DNA from: Zerene cesonia
Taxonomy: Eukaryota > Arthropoda > Insecta > Lepidoptera > Pieridae
NCBI RefSeq assembly: GCF_012273895.1
Contig: NC_052119.1
Span: 7,635,990 to 7,699,989, forward strand
Length of the DNA stretch: 64,000 bases
Direction: 5' to 3'
The notes beneath the pieces were generated by a model that worked only from the letters and a program-made list of their open reading frames with translations, had not been told where the DNA came from and did no database searches. The translations under genes and the position numbers were made by a program. Positions 24,957 to 36,415 of the stretch are shown piece by piece (within the stretch, counting starts at the first letter, position 1; every line of letters starts with the position of its first letter).

Positions 24957-25060
24957 TTGCGTTTTTTAGAGGACGCAATTTTATTTTTTTGTTGTGTAGG
25001 GGGGGTCAGTGTAAAGCTAAAACCAAGTTTGTGGGGTCGCCACCCTTGTCCCACGGCCGC
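24957..25060 (+). repeat. Left inverted arm of the transposon
   Basis: Runs from TTGCGTTTTTTAGAGGACGC to CCCACGGCCGC. It is the exact reverse complement of 25614-25717 as read here. Confidence 0.85.
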
Positions 25061-25340
25061 AGAATAAAATACATCTGAAACAAAAGAACAGCTGCCTGCT
25101 ATTGTTATTATTATTCCTAACCTCTGTTGTTGTAAGAATAGCTAATAACATTGTGTTGAAGTTGTCGTTTAACCTATATTTTTTAGTTATGCTACATATT
25201 TCGTGCGGATGTATTTTATTCTGTTTTTAATTGTGAATACGATTTCGAGTGATTTTAGACACGATTTAAACTTCAGTGATAACTATATTTTTTTTATTAG
25301 CATTTAGACTTTTTAAGCGTGCTTTTTCTATTATTCCATC

Positions 25341-25565
25341 ATGAGTGATTGTTTTATTTGTAAAAAACCTTTATGTGAAAAGAAAATAAGAACTGTGAAG
25401 GCAAAAGGTGTAAAAACTTTACTAGACCGAGCGGTCGAATTTCTGAAGATTTTCGCTTATAACTTTTTTATTTATAGTTCTACGATAAAAAGTTACTGGA
25501 CCAAATTTGTAGAGAATTTAATTTGCAATAAAAATGTTAACAATTTTTTTTTATCAAATAAATAG
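25341..25565 (+). pseudogene. Remnant N-terminus of transposon protein (CxxC)
   Basis: An ATG opens MSDCFICKKPLCEKKIRTVK followed by AKGVKTLLDRAVEF, then the composition changes to AT-driven residues until a stop at 25563-25565. The CxxCKxPL...V..KG.KTL pattern resembles the start of uncharacterised insect and aphid transposon-associated proteins (recalled pattern, not verified). The C-terminal zinc ligands and any catalytic domain are missing, so it is a deletion remnant. Confidence 0.5.
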
Positions 25566-25613
25566 TTTAAGAGATATATCATAAAAACCGTTTCAACCCC
25601 TATTTTCAAGATG

Positions 25614-25717
25614 GCGGCCGTGGGACAAGGGTGGCGACCCCACAAACTTGGTTTTAGCTTTACACTGACCCCCCCTACACAACAAAAAAATAAAATTGCG
25701 TCCTCTAAAAAACGCAA
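25614..25717 (-). repeat. Right inverted arm of the transposon
   Basis: Reverse complement of 24957-25060. The inner edge is beside ATTTTCAAGATGGCGGCC and the outer edge is followed by an extra GGTTAGGCCT block absent from the left arm. Confidence 0.85.
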
Positions 25718-25754
25718 GGTTAGGCCTAAAAAATGTAACATTTCAATGGACTAA

Positions 25755-27326
25755 ATGAATAACAATGTGACATTTCCCAAAACTACACCCACACACACAC
25801 ACATTAATTACAACGGATCAATACATCATTATATCTCACAAAATATTCCATTTCGCACATCACTAACATCCTGTACCATGATTATCATTACGCAGTAAAA
25901 TCAAGGACACGAGTAAATCCCTCATCTCTCATTCATTATATTATCCTCTAACATGGAAATCGGTTTCGCTTTGGGTTCAAAGTCCACTTACCTATCATTC
26001 TTTATTTCTGCATACCTTCTGTCCTCTCAACCGTACCTAATCTTTGCAGGTTTGTACGAGGCGGGGTGTCTATGTCCCTAGTAATTGGAACGCCGGCGGG
26101 CAGCCGGTTTGTCGCCCAACAATCACTGGATACGTGATGCGAAATGCGATGCCTCGCTAGATTGAAGCGTAATCATTACCAACGGCTAATTCAGAGCTCA
26201 TGAAAATGTTTTGTAAAGTCTTCAATGGGCAGTCGATAGTAAACAAGGCCCGGAAGTTTCTGGAAAGATGCATCACGTAATAATTTTACAATTACTACGT
26301 GATGCATCTTTCTTACTTGAAGTGAACTTCTATTGTAATTATATGACTGTCTTGGTCTTGGATAACCAACAAACAAAGCGAAGGATATAATACTACATAA
26401 TTAATTAAAATATCTTTGGACTAAGCCAGGAGTATAACATTTTAAATTATTTTCATCAATATGTAATACACTCTTCTTTTTTTAATAAATATTCAAAATA
26501 AGTACAAGCGCTATTACAGAAGATGTATTAATTATTCGTTACTTCCTATAATATTATATAACTCAATATTAGAAGAAAAAAATTAGGTTATATTACCATC
26601 ACAATAGGCTACATCTATAAAATTTTAAGTTAATTCCTAATTTTCTGAATTGTTACAAAAATCCGAAAAAAAATAACCAGGTGGCCAACCAATAACATAA
26701 TTTTCATATATATTAACTGTAACATTTCATAGCAATTGGTACTGAATGGCCTAATAACACTTATAATATTTTCATCCAACACGTATAATACTACGATCAA
26801 ATTATCTCGATACTGAAACCGTTCCCGCCCTATGATAAGCCTTTTGTATACGATAATATAAATATTTATCACCGCATAACGGCTACCAAACTACATCTTC
26901 CTGATTCGTTTTGTCACTGAACAATACGTGCCATGGATACTGATACGATTGCTATAATCATTACAATTGGATAGTTTAAACCGCAATAGCAGCAGAATTC
27001 ATACAATCGAAACTAAATTAAGATTACATAGTAGGCACTACGGCTAAACTATGAGTTTTCACGTACTACGGTCTCTCTATCTTAAAACACTCTTTAATGA
27101 TAGAATCAACTAAGTGCCTCAACTATTTTTAAGCAGAGTATACTTAATTTTGGCAATCCTAATCAGGATAATACGATAAACTCATCAAAATATTATGTTG
27201 TCACCGATTCATGATAGTACACGAAGTTTGAATGAAATCTGTTCGTTTAGTAAGGGTTACATTCGAGTCTAAATGAGTCGGTTACGTAAAAACACACAGG
27301 TAAACCTAATAAAAGCGTGAATACTA
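25755..27326. other. No supported gene; GC-rich island and a hairpin
   Basis: 26035-26190 is an isolated GC-rich island (with TAGTAATTGGAACGCCGGCG) that could be regulatory or an undetected exon; neither strand gives a recognisable product. A strong hairpin follows at 26263-26312. The rest is AT-rich. Confidence 0.4.
26263..26312. repeat. 23-bp hairpin, one mismatch, 4-base loop
   Basis: Arms GAAAGATGCATCACGTAATA... (26263-26285) and its reverse complement (26290-26312) differ at one position. It could be a fold-back element or a hairpin RNA. It is shorter than a typical miRNA precursor. Confidence 0.75.
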
Positions 27327-27508
27327 GCTGACCCAGTAAACGCTATTCTGCCTTATTCTTATCATTTAGGAGTATCAAAAATTACAAGCTTACATTTCTC
27401 AAAAATACCTAATATGCACACAACATTTCATAACTATCGGTCCAGCCGTTGCCGTGAACATTGGTGACAAATGACACGAGAACTATATAATATTATATTA
27501 GAGAGATA
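27327..27508 (+). repeat. RTE-like LINE 3' end (family E)
   Basis: Begins ACTAGCTGACCCAGTAAACG with CTATTCTGCCTTATTCTTAT, as at 21714, and ends GACACGAGAACTATATAAT. It is more diverged than the other copy. Confidence 0.65.
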
Positions 27509-28227
27509 GACAAATAAAATTTCCACATTCTAATAACAATATACAGTAGCAATCAATAAAGTCAACCCGTAATCATTTGAGGTAGTATAATTTGATAAGC
27601 TAAGCGTAAACCGGTCACCACAAATATTTGAAAGCTGCATTAAAATAAATTAATTTGTTTGTTAATTGCGACCGCATTTAAGCATTGTGTGTTTTCATTT
27701 AGTTGCATTATACTTCGGTGTTGAAACAGTGGTTTATGATGTTAGTACCTATGAAATTTTGTTACTGACTGCAAATTTTTCGCATATATAGAAAATATTT
27801 TTACCGACATATATCATTCAAACTTTGTACACTTATTATGGTACTCGGTCTCCTCTCTTGTATGACTACAAAATAAGTGCGGTCTCAATTCAGCGCAATA
27901 CGCAAGGGCGGGACTTAGGCGTTTGGTTCTCTTCTGATCTTAAATTAATCTTTAATTAAGTTAAATATTATAAAATCATGTATCTAGTATTTAAAGTTAG
28001 TTAATTTTTGTATCAGCATTGGGCGTGTCCTGTCAAGCAAGTGATTTTTATAAATAAACAAATAAATAAATTTCATGAGTTAATCTTATTGTCGTTATTA
28101 AGATCGTTAGGTTATAAAAATAGTTGAATCAGGTGAGGCAACGTTGTTGATTGTATTATTAAGACGAGTTCTTTAGTATTTATGCATTTATGAATAAGAC
28201 ATGAAGTCGATCTGGGATCGCATAATG
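27509..28227. other. No supported gene; possible old LINE end
   Basis: 27890-28075 contains GCGCAATACGCAAGGGCGGG and ends in an (AAAT)n run, which may be an old LINE 3' end, but there is no second copy here to confirm it. Confidence 0.35.
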
Positions 28228-28351
28228 TTCCAGGTTACCTGGCAGAGATTACTGTTTAGCAAAAAGGCCGCCTCTTGTATAAACTATAACTTTTGTATTT
28301 ATTATTTCAGTTGCTGATTCTGTCTTAGTTTGTGCAATAAAGTATTATAAA
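28228..28351 (+). repeat. LINE 3' UTR fragment (family H)
   Basis: Reads TTACCTGGCAGAGATTACTG, then AAGGCCGCCTCTTGTA and TTTGTGCAATAAAGTATT. This is the same 3' end as at 2508-2625 on the other strand. It is 5' truncated. Confidence 0.65.
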
Positions 28352-29171
28352 TAATTAAATAGATATTCCATAAATACAACAAATCAAAACAGCGCTTGAG
28401 TAAAACGACTTAGCTATTGCTATATAACCTATTCATTTAAAACATATATTATTTGTGATGAATTCCGAAATTTATTGTTATATATTTTCCGTGATAAAAC
28501 AGTACGATAAATTTTAAAATATAGCATCGTTACATACAAGTGAAAGTAGGAAAAAATCTATTAAGAAAACCACGGCAAATAATTTAATTACCATAAAATA
28601 CTACAAACTGTTAAAAATATAATACCGTTACCTTTGTTTACATTATCCAGATATTATTAAATTTGTAACAGCCGTTTTTATTAATCATAAACACAAACCC
28701 AATGTTGTGAAATAATATAATTATATTGGATATTTATACAGTTATTAATTTTCATGCTAAAATTTTATAAAATATGATTATTTAGTGTTGAAAATGTATA
28801 TTTGCATGTAATGTATATCCCAGTAAAAATCGATCTACTAAAAATAAGAAAACTATTTTCAATGTTTTAATGTCTACTGACTAGTTATTCGATTATTTTA
28901 TACCATTAGTTATACTTTCTTTGTTTTCAGTAAAATGTTATTCTTATTACGAAAAAAATACGTTCATAAAACATTTTCTGTAACGGTTAATAAACCAAAT
29001 TAAGGACATTTACAAAGTTTCCCCATAACTTCGGTAAATATATACTTTTTTAGGCATTTTCAGGTCACAGAGTTCAATGGCCTTCTTTGTCAATGTCAAT
29101 ATTAATACTGACATTAAATCTATACTCAGGAAACTTACGTGTTCAAATCTAGTTTGGTTATGAAGCTGGCA
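28352..29171. other. AT-rich stretch, nothing recognised
   Basis: No gene, RNA or repeat family identified. Confidence 0.45.
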
Positions 29172-29428
29172 TTCCATTATCATTATCATACATTTTCCCA
29201 ATGCCGGGACTCGGGGCCTTCCTATGAGAGTTCAAGCCATTATCCACCACGCTGGCCAAGTGCGGGGAAGATAACACATGTCGTCGAACTTTTGATTCTC
29301 GGACATGCCGGTTTCCTCACGGATTTTTCCCTTTTGATCAGTAGTAATGTTTCACACATGCGCACATAAATTGAAAATTTTGTTTATTTCCTGCAAGCTC
29401 ACCTCGTCTCGAACCTCCGACTTATAGA
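29172..29428 (-). repeat. SINE family B, old copy
   Basis: The minus strand keeps AGGTTCGAGACGAGG (B box), ATTTATGTGCGCATGTG, GAGGAAACCGGCATGTCC and CTTGGCCAGCGTGG, ending in a degraded GATAATGATAATG tail. The A-box end is lost. Point differences are spread along it, so it is older than the copies at 34637 and 59713. Confidence 0.75.
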
Positions 29429-30967
29429 CATTTACTCTAGAGAATTAATTATATATAATTTACTACAATAAATGTTTCCCGGAAATGAGAATCTTAAGAC
29501 TTAACCGATAGCAGAAAACTGATTTTTTGCGTTAGTTTGCATAAGGTTTCTGTATCACTATTTAAACAATTATTTATTTAAGGATATCAATATTAACACC
29601 AATATGGGACTTTTTTAAAGAATTAAAGTAAAATTTCTATTTATAATTGTCTTGGTGTAAGTCACCTAGAAAACGGCGTATGCTTCAATATAATAATTTC
29701 TATGTGATTTTGTATTCTAGTGTAACTTGTGTAAATATAAATTTAATTAATTACAAGAGTGCCTATATAAATAAACGCGATATAATTTCACCAAACTACA
29801 TTTATTTCCAACTCAAATTACTGTTAGCAAACTATTATTTTCAATTTGTTTGTTTGTATTTACTTAGCAAAATAATTATTTTCACAAGTTTGTTTTTCCA
29901 CTGAAGATGTCTCAATAACGTTACAATTAAGTCTCTAAGATAATCACTATAATACGTATTTCTATCGAAAAAGAAGCTTATTAACATCTGCCAGTAATAG
30001 TCGCCTCAAGAACGCATTGTAATGATGTTATTAATGAAATGTTTTAATTTGCAATTTAATACACAACCTTCAATCCTATATATAGTTTCTTTTTGTAATA
30101 TCTTCATTAAATCATTTATTAACTAATTAAAAAGTGAGACAAGTTAGGACGTCTATTAAACACACACGAAATTTATCACGTCAATTTATTTGTTACTGAC
30201 TCAACTATCATAACTTCCTTCAATTAAATATCATATACCGAATATTTCTCTTGTATCTTTTACAAACTAGCTGTTGGCTGCAGCTTCTATTCGAAATAAA
30301 TATTCATGATACTAACTTACATGGACTATTTAATTCCTTTGAAGAATTTATCAAAATTCCTTCTTAGCAGATGCGTACATCACAGTGGCTATCTGCAAGC
30401 CAAAATTCACCTTTACACCCTCACTACTCGGTACAGTTCTTTGAGCTGATAGATCAGTCAGTATATCCCCTTGCGTTTTATATATTAAGTGATCCAAACG
30501 TATCAAGCTGCGTCATACCAAATGCCAAATACATCCCGATCTCAGCAACTCATGGCCGCTCTTCAAACACGTGATTAATAACGTTGAAATGAGTGTGCGC
30601 AGTAATTAGGCAATTGAGATGAAGTTTGCACGCAATTGTCTGCGACAAACAAACAGACCCGACTGATTGCATAGCCGAAACAACGCGATTGTTGACACAT
30701 CGTCTGACCAGCCATATTGTACTGTCCATACACTTATATGTATAAATAAAATGGATGTGTTGGTCTGCGATTTTACAAGCATTCTTTAACCTATGTTTTT
30801 TACACATGCAACTTTATTTTTCTGTTCTATTTATCAAGAATTGCGGATTTCTCAAATCCAACATGATGAATATTTTAATCTAACAGACAACACACACCAA
30901 GATCCTATAGAACTAATAGTTATTCTCAAAAGGAAAGCTATATCCATCAGAACTTACTTTTATATCT
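29429..30967. other. No supported gene; one complex island
   Basis: 30540-30730 is a less AT-rich island with TGATTAATAACG, GTAATTAGGCAATTGAG and other homeodomain-like sites, a regulatory candidate. Short open frames here lack recognisable motifs. Confidence 0.4.
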
Positions 30968-31195
30968 AGTTTTTTTTTATGTCATAGCGGGCACTGAGCT
31001 GAGCTGGGACTGAGCTGGTGGTTCGCCTGATTGTAAACGATCACTACCATCCATGAACATTCGGAGAGGCTCAGACCTCTGAGAATGCGCTGCCTGCTTT
31101 TAAGAGATAAGGGATAAGGAAAGGATTGACGAATGGAAAGAAGGAATGGACTGGGAAGGGCGAGGAGAAGGAAAGAGGCCTCCAGCTCCCCCACC
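30968..31195 (-). repeat. SINE-like family A, 5' truncated
   Basis: The minus strand starts at GGGGGAGCTGGAGGCCTC and has the pyrimidine-rich middle, a GAGGTCTGAGCCTC block and the tail CGAACCACCAGCTCAG, with a local CTCAGCTC duplication, ending TGACATAAAAAAAAA. Confidence 0.8.
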
Positions 31196-32808
31196 ATAGA
31201 TTAATACATACGCCAGTTAGAGGATATGACTTATTAAAACGTTAAAGAGAAAGCATTCAAATATACGCCAAAGAACTGTATATCAGTATATAGCTACAGC
31301 AGAATTTGCTTCAAGGTACTGGAGGTTTCATAGTTTTATAAACCTCTAATAGATAAACTACAGTCTAGAAACACTGCCGGTCCTAGCTAAATATGCACTC
31401 GATCCGCACCTACCCCATACAGCTAAAGGATCTTATGTATTACATAGTCATGACCGGCACACCTCCTGTTTAACCCGGCCCGCATATAACCATCGCATTT
31501 TCCGCTCCGCAAAGCACTTTGTCATTTATTTGAACGACAACAACATGGGGACGTTTGTTAAAACAAGAGTTGACAAATCACTTTATAGCGAACGCGAATT
31601 CGGGTGCAAATGAAGTCATTCTTCAACAATTTGCCGTAATTCATTCAAATGAAACGTAATTTGTTTTGATTTGTATCGAGGACAGGACAATACGACTTGG
31701 AAGTTAATTTAACGCGAAATTTGTTTAATTGTCAATAAATAGCAGTAGAAATTTTATAAATTACTAGCTCACACCCTCCGTTATTTAGCTTACGTTTTCG
31801 TTACTCCAATTAAGATTAGAAAATAAGATCCATATATTGAAGAAAAACATATATTTTTAATAGCTAAATAATTGCATAATCTAATCCATAGTTTCTTTTA
31901 TCTTAATAATCCAAACAATGTAACTTAATTTAAATGTAAATTATGAAAATGAATTATTTAAAAGATTGTGAAATCAAAAGCCATTACGTTCAGCAAAATA
32001 TAAAATCGTTAAGAAAGAGAGGTTCATTAGTACATCTAAGTGGAAGTTTGTTTTGAACGCTTCCATAAAATATCCAAGCGTCAATATTAATCAACATTTA
32101 TCAAGGAAATATTTGTTCATTTAACGTAATCACGCTTCTGAACAAATCAGCTATTTGCGAACATTTGAGCTTGATTGTATCACGTTCTCTTCCATTGCTT
32201 ACTCTTATAATACGAGTATAGCATTCAAATATTATCCTACATCCATATAATTCCTCCTACAAACAAAACAAACTTTATAAAGATATAATATTTTTGCTTC
32301 TCGTCAGACAAAAAAGTGTAATACATATGAAATTTCGTGCAGAGAGGGAGAAAGAGAGAGAGAGTTGAGATGACAAGGGATAATTTGTACCTGGGTTCAA
32401 TCTAGAAATATATCGTACAATTTTTAGTAATCGGGTCTTACATAAAACTCTTTTTTAGAGTATCTTCTCTTTTTTAGAAACTTTATAATTTGTATAATTT
32501 GGATTATAAAAATTTTATACAATTTTCCGTATATGCGGGTATTCATGGAATACGAGAAAAATAAAGCATCTATAAACGTTTGTCATATTCACATTTTATC
32601 ATTATATCGTTTCGTTTAAAAAAAATTTACGAAAATTCATATAAATTGTCTTAGCTACACTAAAATTTCAATGTATTTAACGTCTGAAATAATATTATAT
32701 AATTTTATAAACATGCTCCACGAATTTAATTCTCGGAATCTTACAAAATAGACAGCTTACACACAAATGAGGTTTATGATGCTAGAATAATTTTCATATT
32801 TATGTTTA
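31196..32808. other. AT-rich stretch, nothing recognised
   Basis: A GA-rich simple sequence lies at about 32342-32366. No exon or RNA gene is supported. Confidence 0.45.
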
Positions 32809-33165
32809 ACTAGCTTTTCGCCCGCGGCTTCGCCCGCGTAGAATTCGCTTATATCGCGCGACATGGTAAGGAGTATTTTTTTCGCATTAAAAAGTATGGT
32901 TTGTTCTTTCCCACGTTTAGCTCCATCTTCATACCAAGTCATACAAAATCGGTTTGACAATAACGAACTTTCATACAAACTTTCATCCCCTCTTTCAACC
33001 CTTTCTACCCTTTTTTCGCGATAAAAAGTATCCTATGTCCTTTCCCAAGTTCAGTTCTATCTTCATACCAAATTTTATCAAAATCGAATCAGTGGTTTAG
33101 GCGTGAAAGCGTAACAGACAGACAGACAGACAGAGTTACTTTCGCATTTATAATATTAGTAGGGA
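32809..33165 (+). repeat. RTE-like LINE 3' end (family D), long copy
   Basis: Begins ACTAGCTTTTCGCCCGCGGC, contains AAAGTATCCTATGTCCTTTC and the ACCAAATTTTATCAAAATCG block, a (CAGA)n run at about 33116-33134, and the terminal TTTCGCATTTATAATATTAG. Best family D copy here. Confidence 0.75.
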
Positions 33166-34622
33166 TTAAAGCCGAATTTTCGCTAATTACACCTACAAGC
33201 TTTGAATATTTGGTTAATTTACATTCATATAAATATTATTGTTCAAACATTACTTAGAAACCTAAATTTTGTATATTTAGTAACTTGTAAATAACATTAT
33301 TCGCTAATTAATCAGTGAATCAGTCAATAAATAGAGTATAATTTTATGTAAATGTCTTCAGTGTGGGTTTCAAAACTATTTTGTTATTGAAATGTCCTTA
33401 TATTTAATAAGGTATGGTATTTACCGCTTTATTGATTCCAGTACCTCTTATAATTTGAAAAATTACAGAGCTTTATGAATTAAATGTAATTCAGTAACTA
33501 TAAAACTCATAATATAAAATAAAATCATACAATATAATATCATTTTAATATTATACAATAATTTATTGTAGAAGAATAGGTTTTATCTTTAAACCTAAAT
33601 TTGTATCATATTTCATAATCGCCATTAACACACAAACTCATAAGGTAAATTAAATCCAAGCTAGCTATATAACATTCCGCCCACACTTTTCCAAAGTACG
33701 GCGATCACAGGGTATTTACAAAGTTCAAACAATGTCCATTGCGAACCTTTTTACTGAGATTTCCCACGAGACTGCGGTCGGATCATTCTTGTTTAAACGA
33801 GAGGAGAAATGCAAATTATTACAGCCGAACTTCAAATTCCCATTTTATATCGCAGCAGACGATTCGAAATCGTTCAAGATATCCTATCCCAATCTGTTAT
33901 CCCAGTACTAATTTGAAAGGAACAGTTTTATATTGCGTGGTTGTGTTCTATAGCCACCATGGAATGTGGCTTAAAATAAATTTCACAAAGGGATTAAGGG
34001 CTGATATGCTACACTATGCCGGCGTCCCTGGAGAGATCCAATCTAGATTCTAGGAAATAGACCAAATGGCAACTATTTCCTACCATACACAAAATAAATT
34101 ACATCAATCACTTGAAAACCCTCGGAGTTATCGAGTTCCGAAACAAAAACATACAGCCGCATTCAGAAGATTTTTTTTTTGATCTGTTATAAACATAAAG
34201 AGATATAATTGACATACCACTTGCACATCGCTATGCGTATCATCAAAGAAAACTAACCACAATGGACCTCCGTAACATGGAAGCGTAGGCTTTGTCTATC
34301 CAATTAATCGGTAGCCGATCAATAAACAGTGCTAAATTGCCATATAATTTGCAATTAATTTCACGAGTACAAGGCTGGCTACATTAACAATGGGGCATTA
34401 TCTTGTTTAATGAAGTACATAGTGGAGGCAATAATTAGTAGACAGTCGCGCAGTAACGACTTATGTCGTATGGAATAGTTCATTGATTTAGTATATTATT
34501 ATATGTAAGAATGACATATTAAATTGCATGTTATTTTACTATTAATAATAATATCGAGTACTAATATGCAGTAACTAATTACGTACTTCGTATTGAAAAA
34601 TTAAGCCAATTATAAGTAAAAA
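33166..34622. other. No supported gene; regulatory-looking island at right
   Basis: A 104-codon plus frame at 33739-34053 has no recognisable domain. 34235-34465 is a complex island with AATTTGCAATTAATTTC, AACAATGGGGCATTATC and GCAATAATTAG, suggestive of homeodomain and SOX sites. Confidence 0.4.
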
Positions 34623-34967
34623 AATTCAACACACATCATCATCATCATCATCATCAGCCCATATATGTTCCCACTGCTGGGACATAGGCCTCCTATGAGG
34701 GTTCAGGCCATAATCCACCACGCTGGCCAAGTGCGGATTGGCAGATGTCACATGCCGTCGAACTTTTAATTATTGGACATGCCGGTTTCCTCACGATGTT
34801 TTCCTTCACCGTTTAAGCAGTGGTGATGTTATCTACATGCGCAGATAAATTGAAAAATCAATTTATTTCCTGCACGCTCGGCCGGTCTCGAACCCCGACT
34901 TATCGATTTTGAAGTCCGAAGTCCTCACCACTGAGCCACCACTGCTTTTTTTCAATTCAACACACAT
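34623..34967 (-). repeat. SINE family B, intact, with 14-bp target-site duplication
   Basis: The element (34637-34953) is flanked by perfect AATTCAACACACAT repeats (34623-34636 and 34954-34967). On the minus strand it begins AGCAGTGGTGGCTCAGTGGT (A box TGGCTCAGTGG), has B box GGTTCGAGACC, and ends GGGCTGATGATG with more GAT units. The A and B boxes imply an internal pol III promoter and a tRNA origin. The last 60 bases match the RTE LINE end at 6850-6929. Confidence 0.9.
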
Positions 34968-36176
34968 TTCTTAATAATTATAATATATAAACCCCTTCGT
35001 TTGCAAATAAAAATCTATATTCATATTACTCTTGGGTACTAACGTATGTTCCTATTATTAAAGAAACTATAGAAGACGAAGGCGTGTTTTTATTACCTTA
35101 AAGTATATAATCTGCAGAAAAAAAAAAACAATGAAATTGATTACTTGATTACTCCAGGATAAAACAGTTTAATGCTTATTTTATAGTCCGTTCAATACAA
35201 TTAGATTCGATCAAAAAATTACAATTATTCCTCTTATTAAGTACTTTTTTTAGTGGTTACAACCAACGCTAATATACAAGATATCAAAAAAAATATACGT
35301 TAACTGACATACTACTTTAATAGTGGTTTATTTTTTTAGTATAATCTATAGTTTTTCAGTAAATTGCATACGATTATTTCTGAGCACAATACGTATGCGT
35401 ACGGTTCCGTGGATTCGAGACCGTCACGTTATTTTGTATAAATGTGTGTGTTCCTCAGCTCCTGCAGTTCCCTTAAGTCGGCAACTTCTATTATTAAGGT
35501 ATGAAATAGATTTCAGTACTTCTCATTTTTAGTGTAACAAACCATATAACATTTCAAATGACCTTCCATATAAGGGAACGGAATGACATTTTCATTAAAA
35601 ATTTTCTTGTCCACGTCAGCTGCTGCTGCTAATTAGAAGACATTAGGTCAATTATTTAATAAAATGTTTCTTATCCAGGTCTATAGAAACGATATAATAT
35701 AATTACGTACTCAACCAATTTTCTCAGGGGTCGATGAAACTAAAACATCCCTATATGGGCTTGGGTTTAATGAAATTAATCGATGATATTAGCTTAACCG
35801 CCGGTAATCAGCACAAGAGATGCATTTTTTGCTGGCGGCCTGTCTTCATACATACCTTTCATTCATTATCAAGACCGCAATTGACTTCAAGGTGTGATGG
35901 CATCTTCCATATCCTTTTGCCATAGTAAATTTTATTGAGTTCTAGAAGCCATTGTTGAATAATTATACCGTATTATGCGTACCAATTTGTTTTAAATACG
36001 TTGCATATACTTAGGGTTCCATTGTTAAATCGCTAAAACAAAACCCTATCATCAATCAGTATCCACGCAATGATTGTTTTATTGTATTTTGTCATCTATG
36101 TAGATATATTTTTTTTTCAATCTGCATGAAACCTTCATATTGAAAGACAAATGATTTCATATAAATGTTATTTAAC
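34968..36176. other. No supported gene
   Basis: Small open frames at 35323-35532 and 35734-35925 have no recognisable features. 35740-35930 is moderately complex. Nothing else is seen. Confidence 0.4.
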
Positions 36177-36415
36177 GGATTTTTTGTAATTTAGCGGATG
36201 GTTATGCTATCACCACCGACCATGAACATTCACAGCTTAGCCTCTGCAGATGGGTAGCCCGTTTTAAAGGTGAAAGAAAAGAATTGACGACAGGAAAGAA
36301 GGAAATGGACTGGGAAGGGAACGGATCGCATACTAGTATTTCACGCCGCTATTAAATAGGGTTACCTTCCCCAGTGCGCTTAATTCGTACCGAAGCGTGC
36401 TCGACTCCCACATCC
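36177..36415 (-). repeat. SINE-like family A, internally rearranged
   Basis: The minus strand has the family start GTCGAGCACGCTTCGGTACG, GGCGTGAAATAC, a shortened middle and the degraded tail CATGGTCGGTGGTGATAG. The GTGAGTGGGGGAGCCGG core is deleted. An old copy. Confidence 0.65.

Larger units (their letters stand above)
24929..25754. mobile_element. Non-autonomous DNA transposon with long inverted ends
   Basis: The ends are TTAGTCCATTGAAA and its reverse complement. Inside are 104-bp inverted arms (24957-25060 and 25614-25717) that I read as identical, including a run of seven G/C. The outer 25-36 bases of each arm differ by an indel of about 10 bases. The interior (about 550 bp) holds a start codon and about 34 codons of a CxxC protein, then a break into AT-rich sequence. 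This structure fits an internally deleted copy of a larger transposon. The superfamily is not identified and the target-site duplication is unclear. Confidence 0.8.

Noticed and set aside
33739..34053. 104-codon plus-strand ORF
   Set aside because: No recognisable motif, no splice signals in keeping with an exon and no supporting neighbour.
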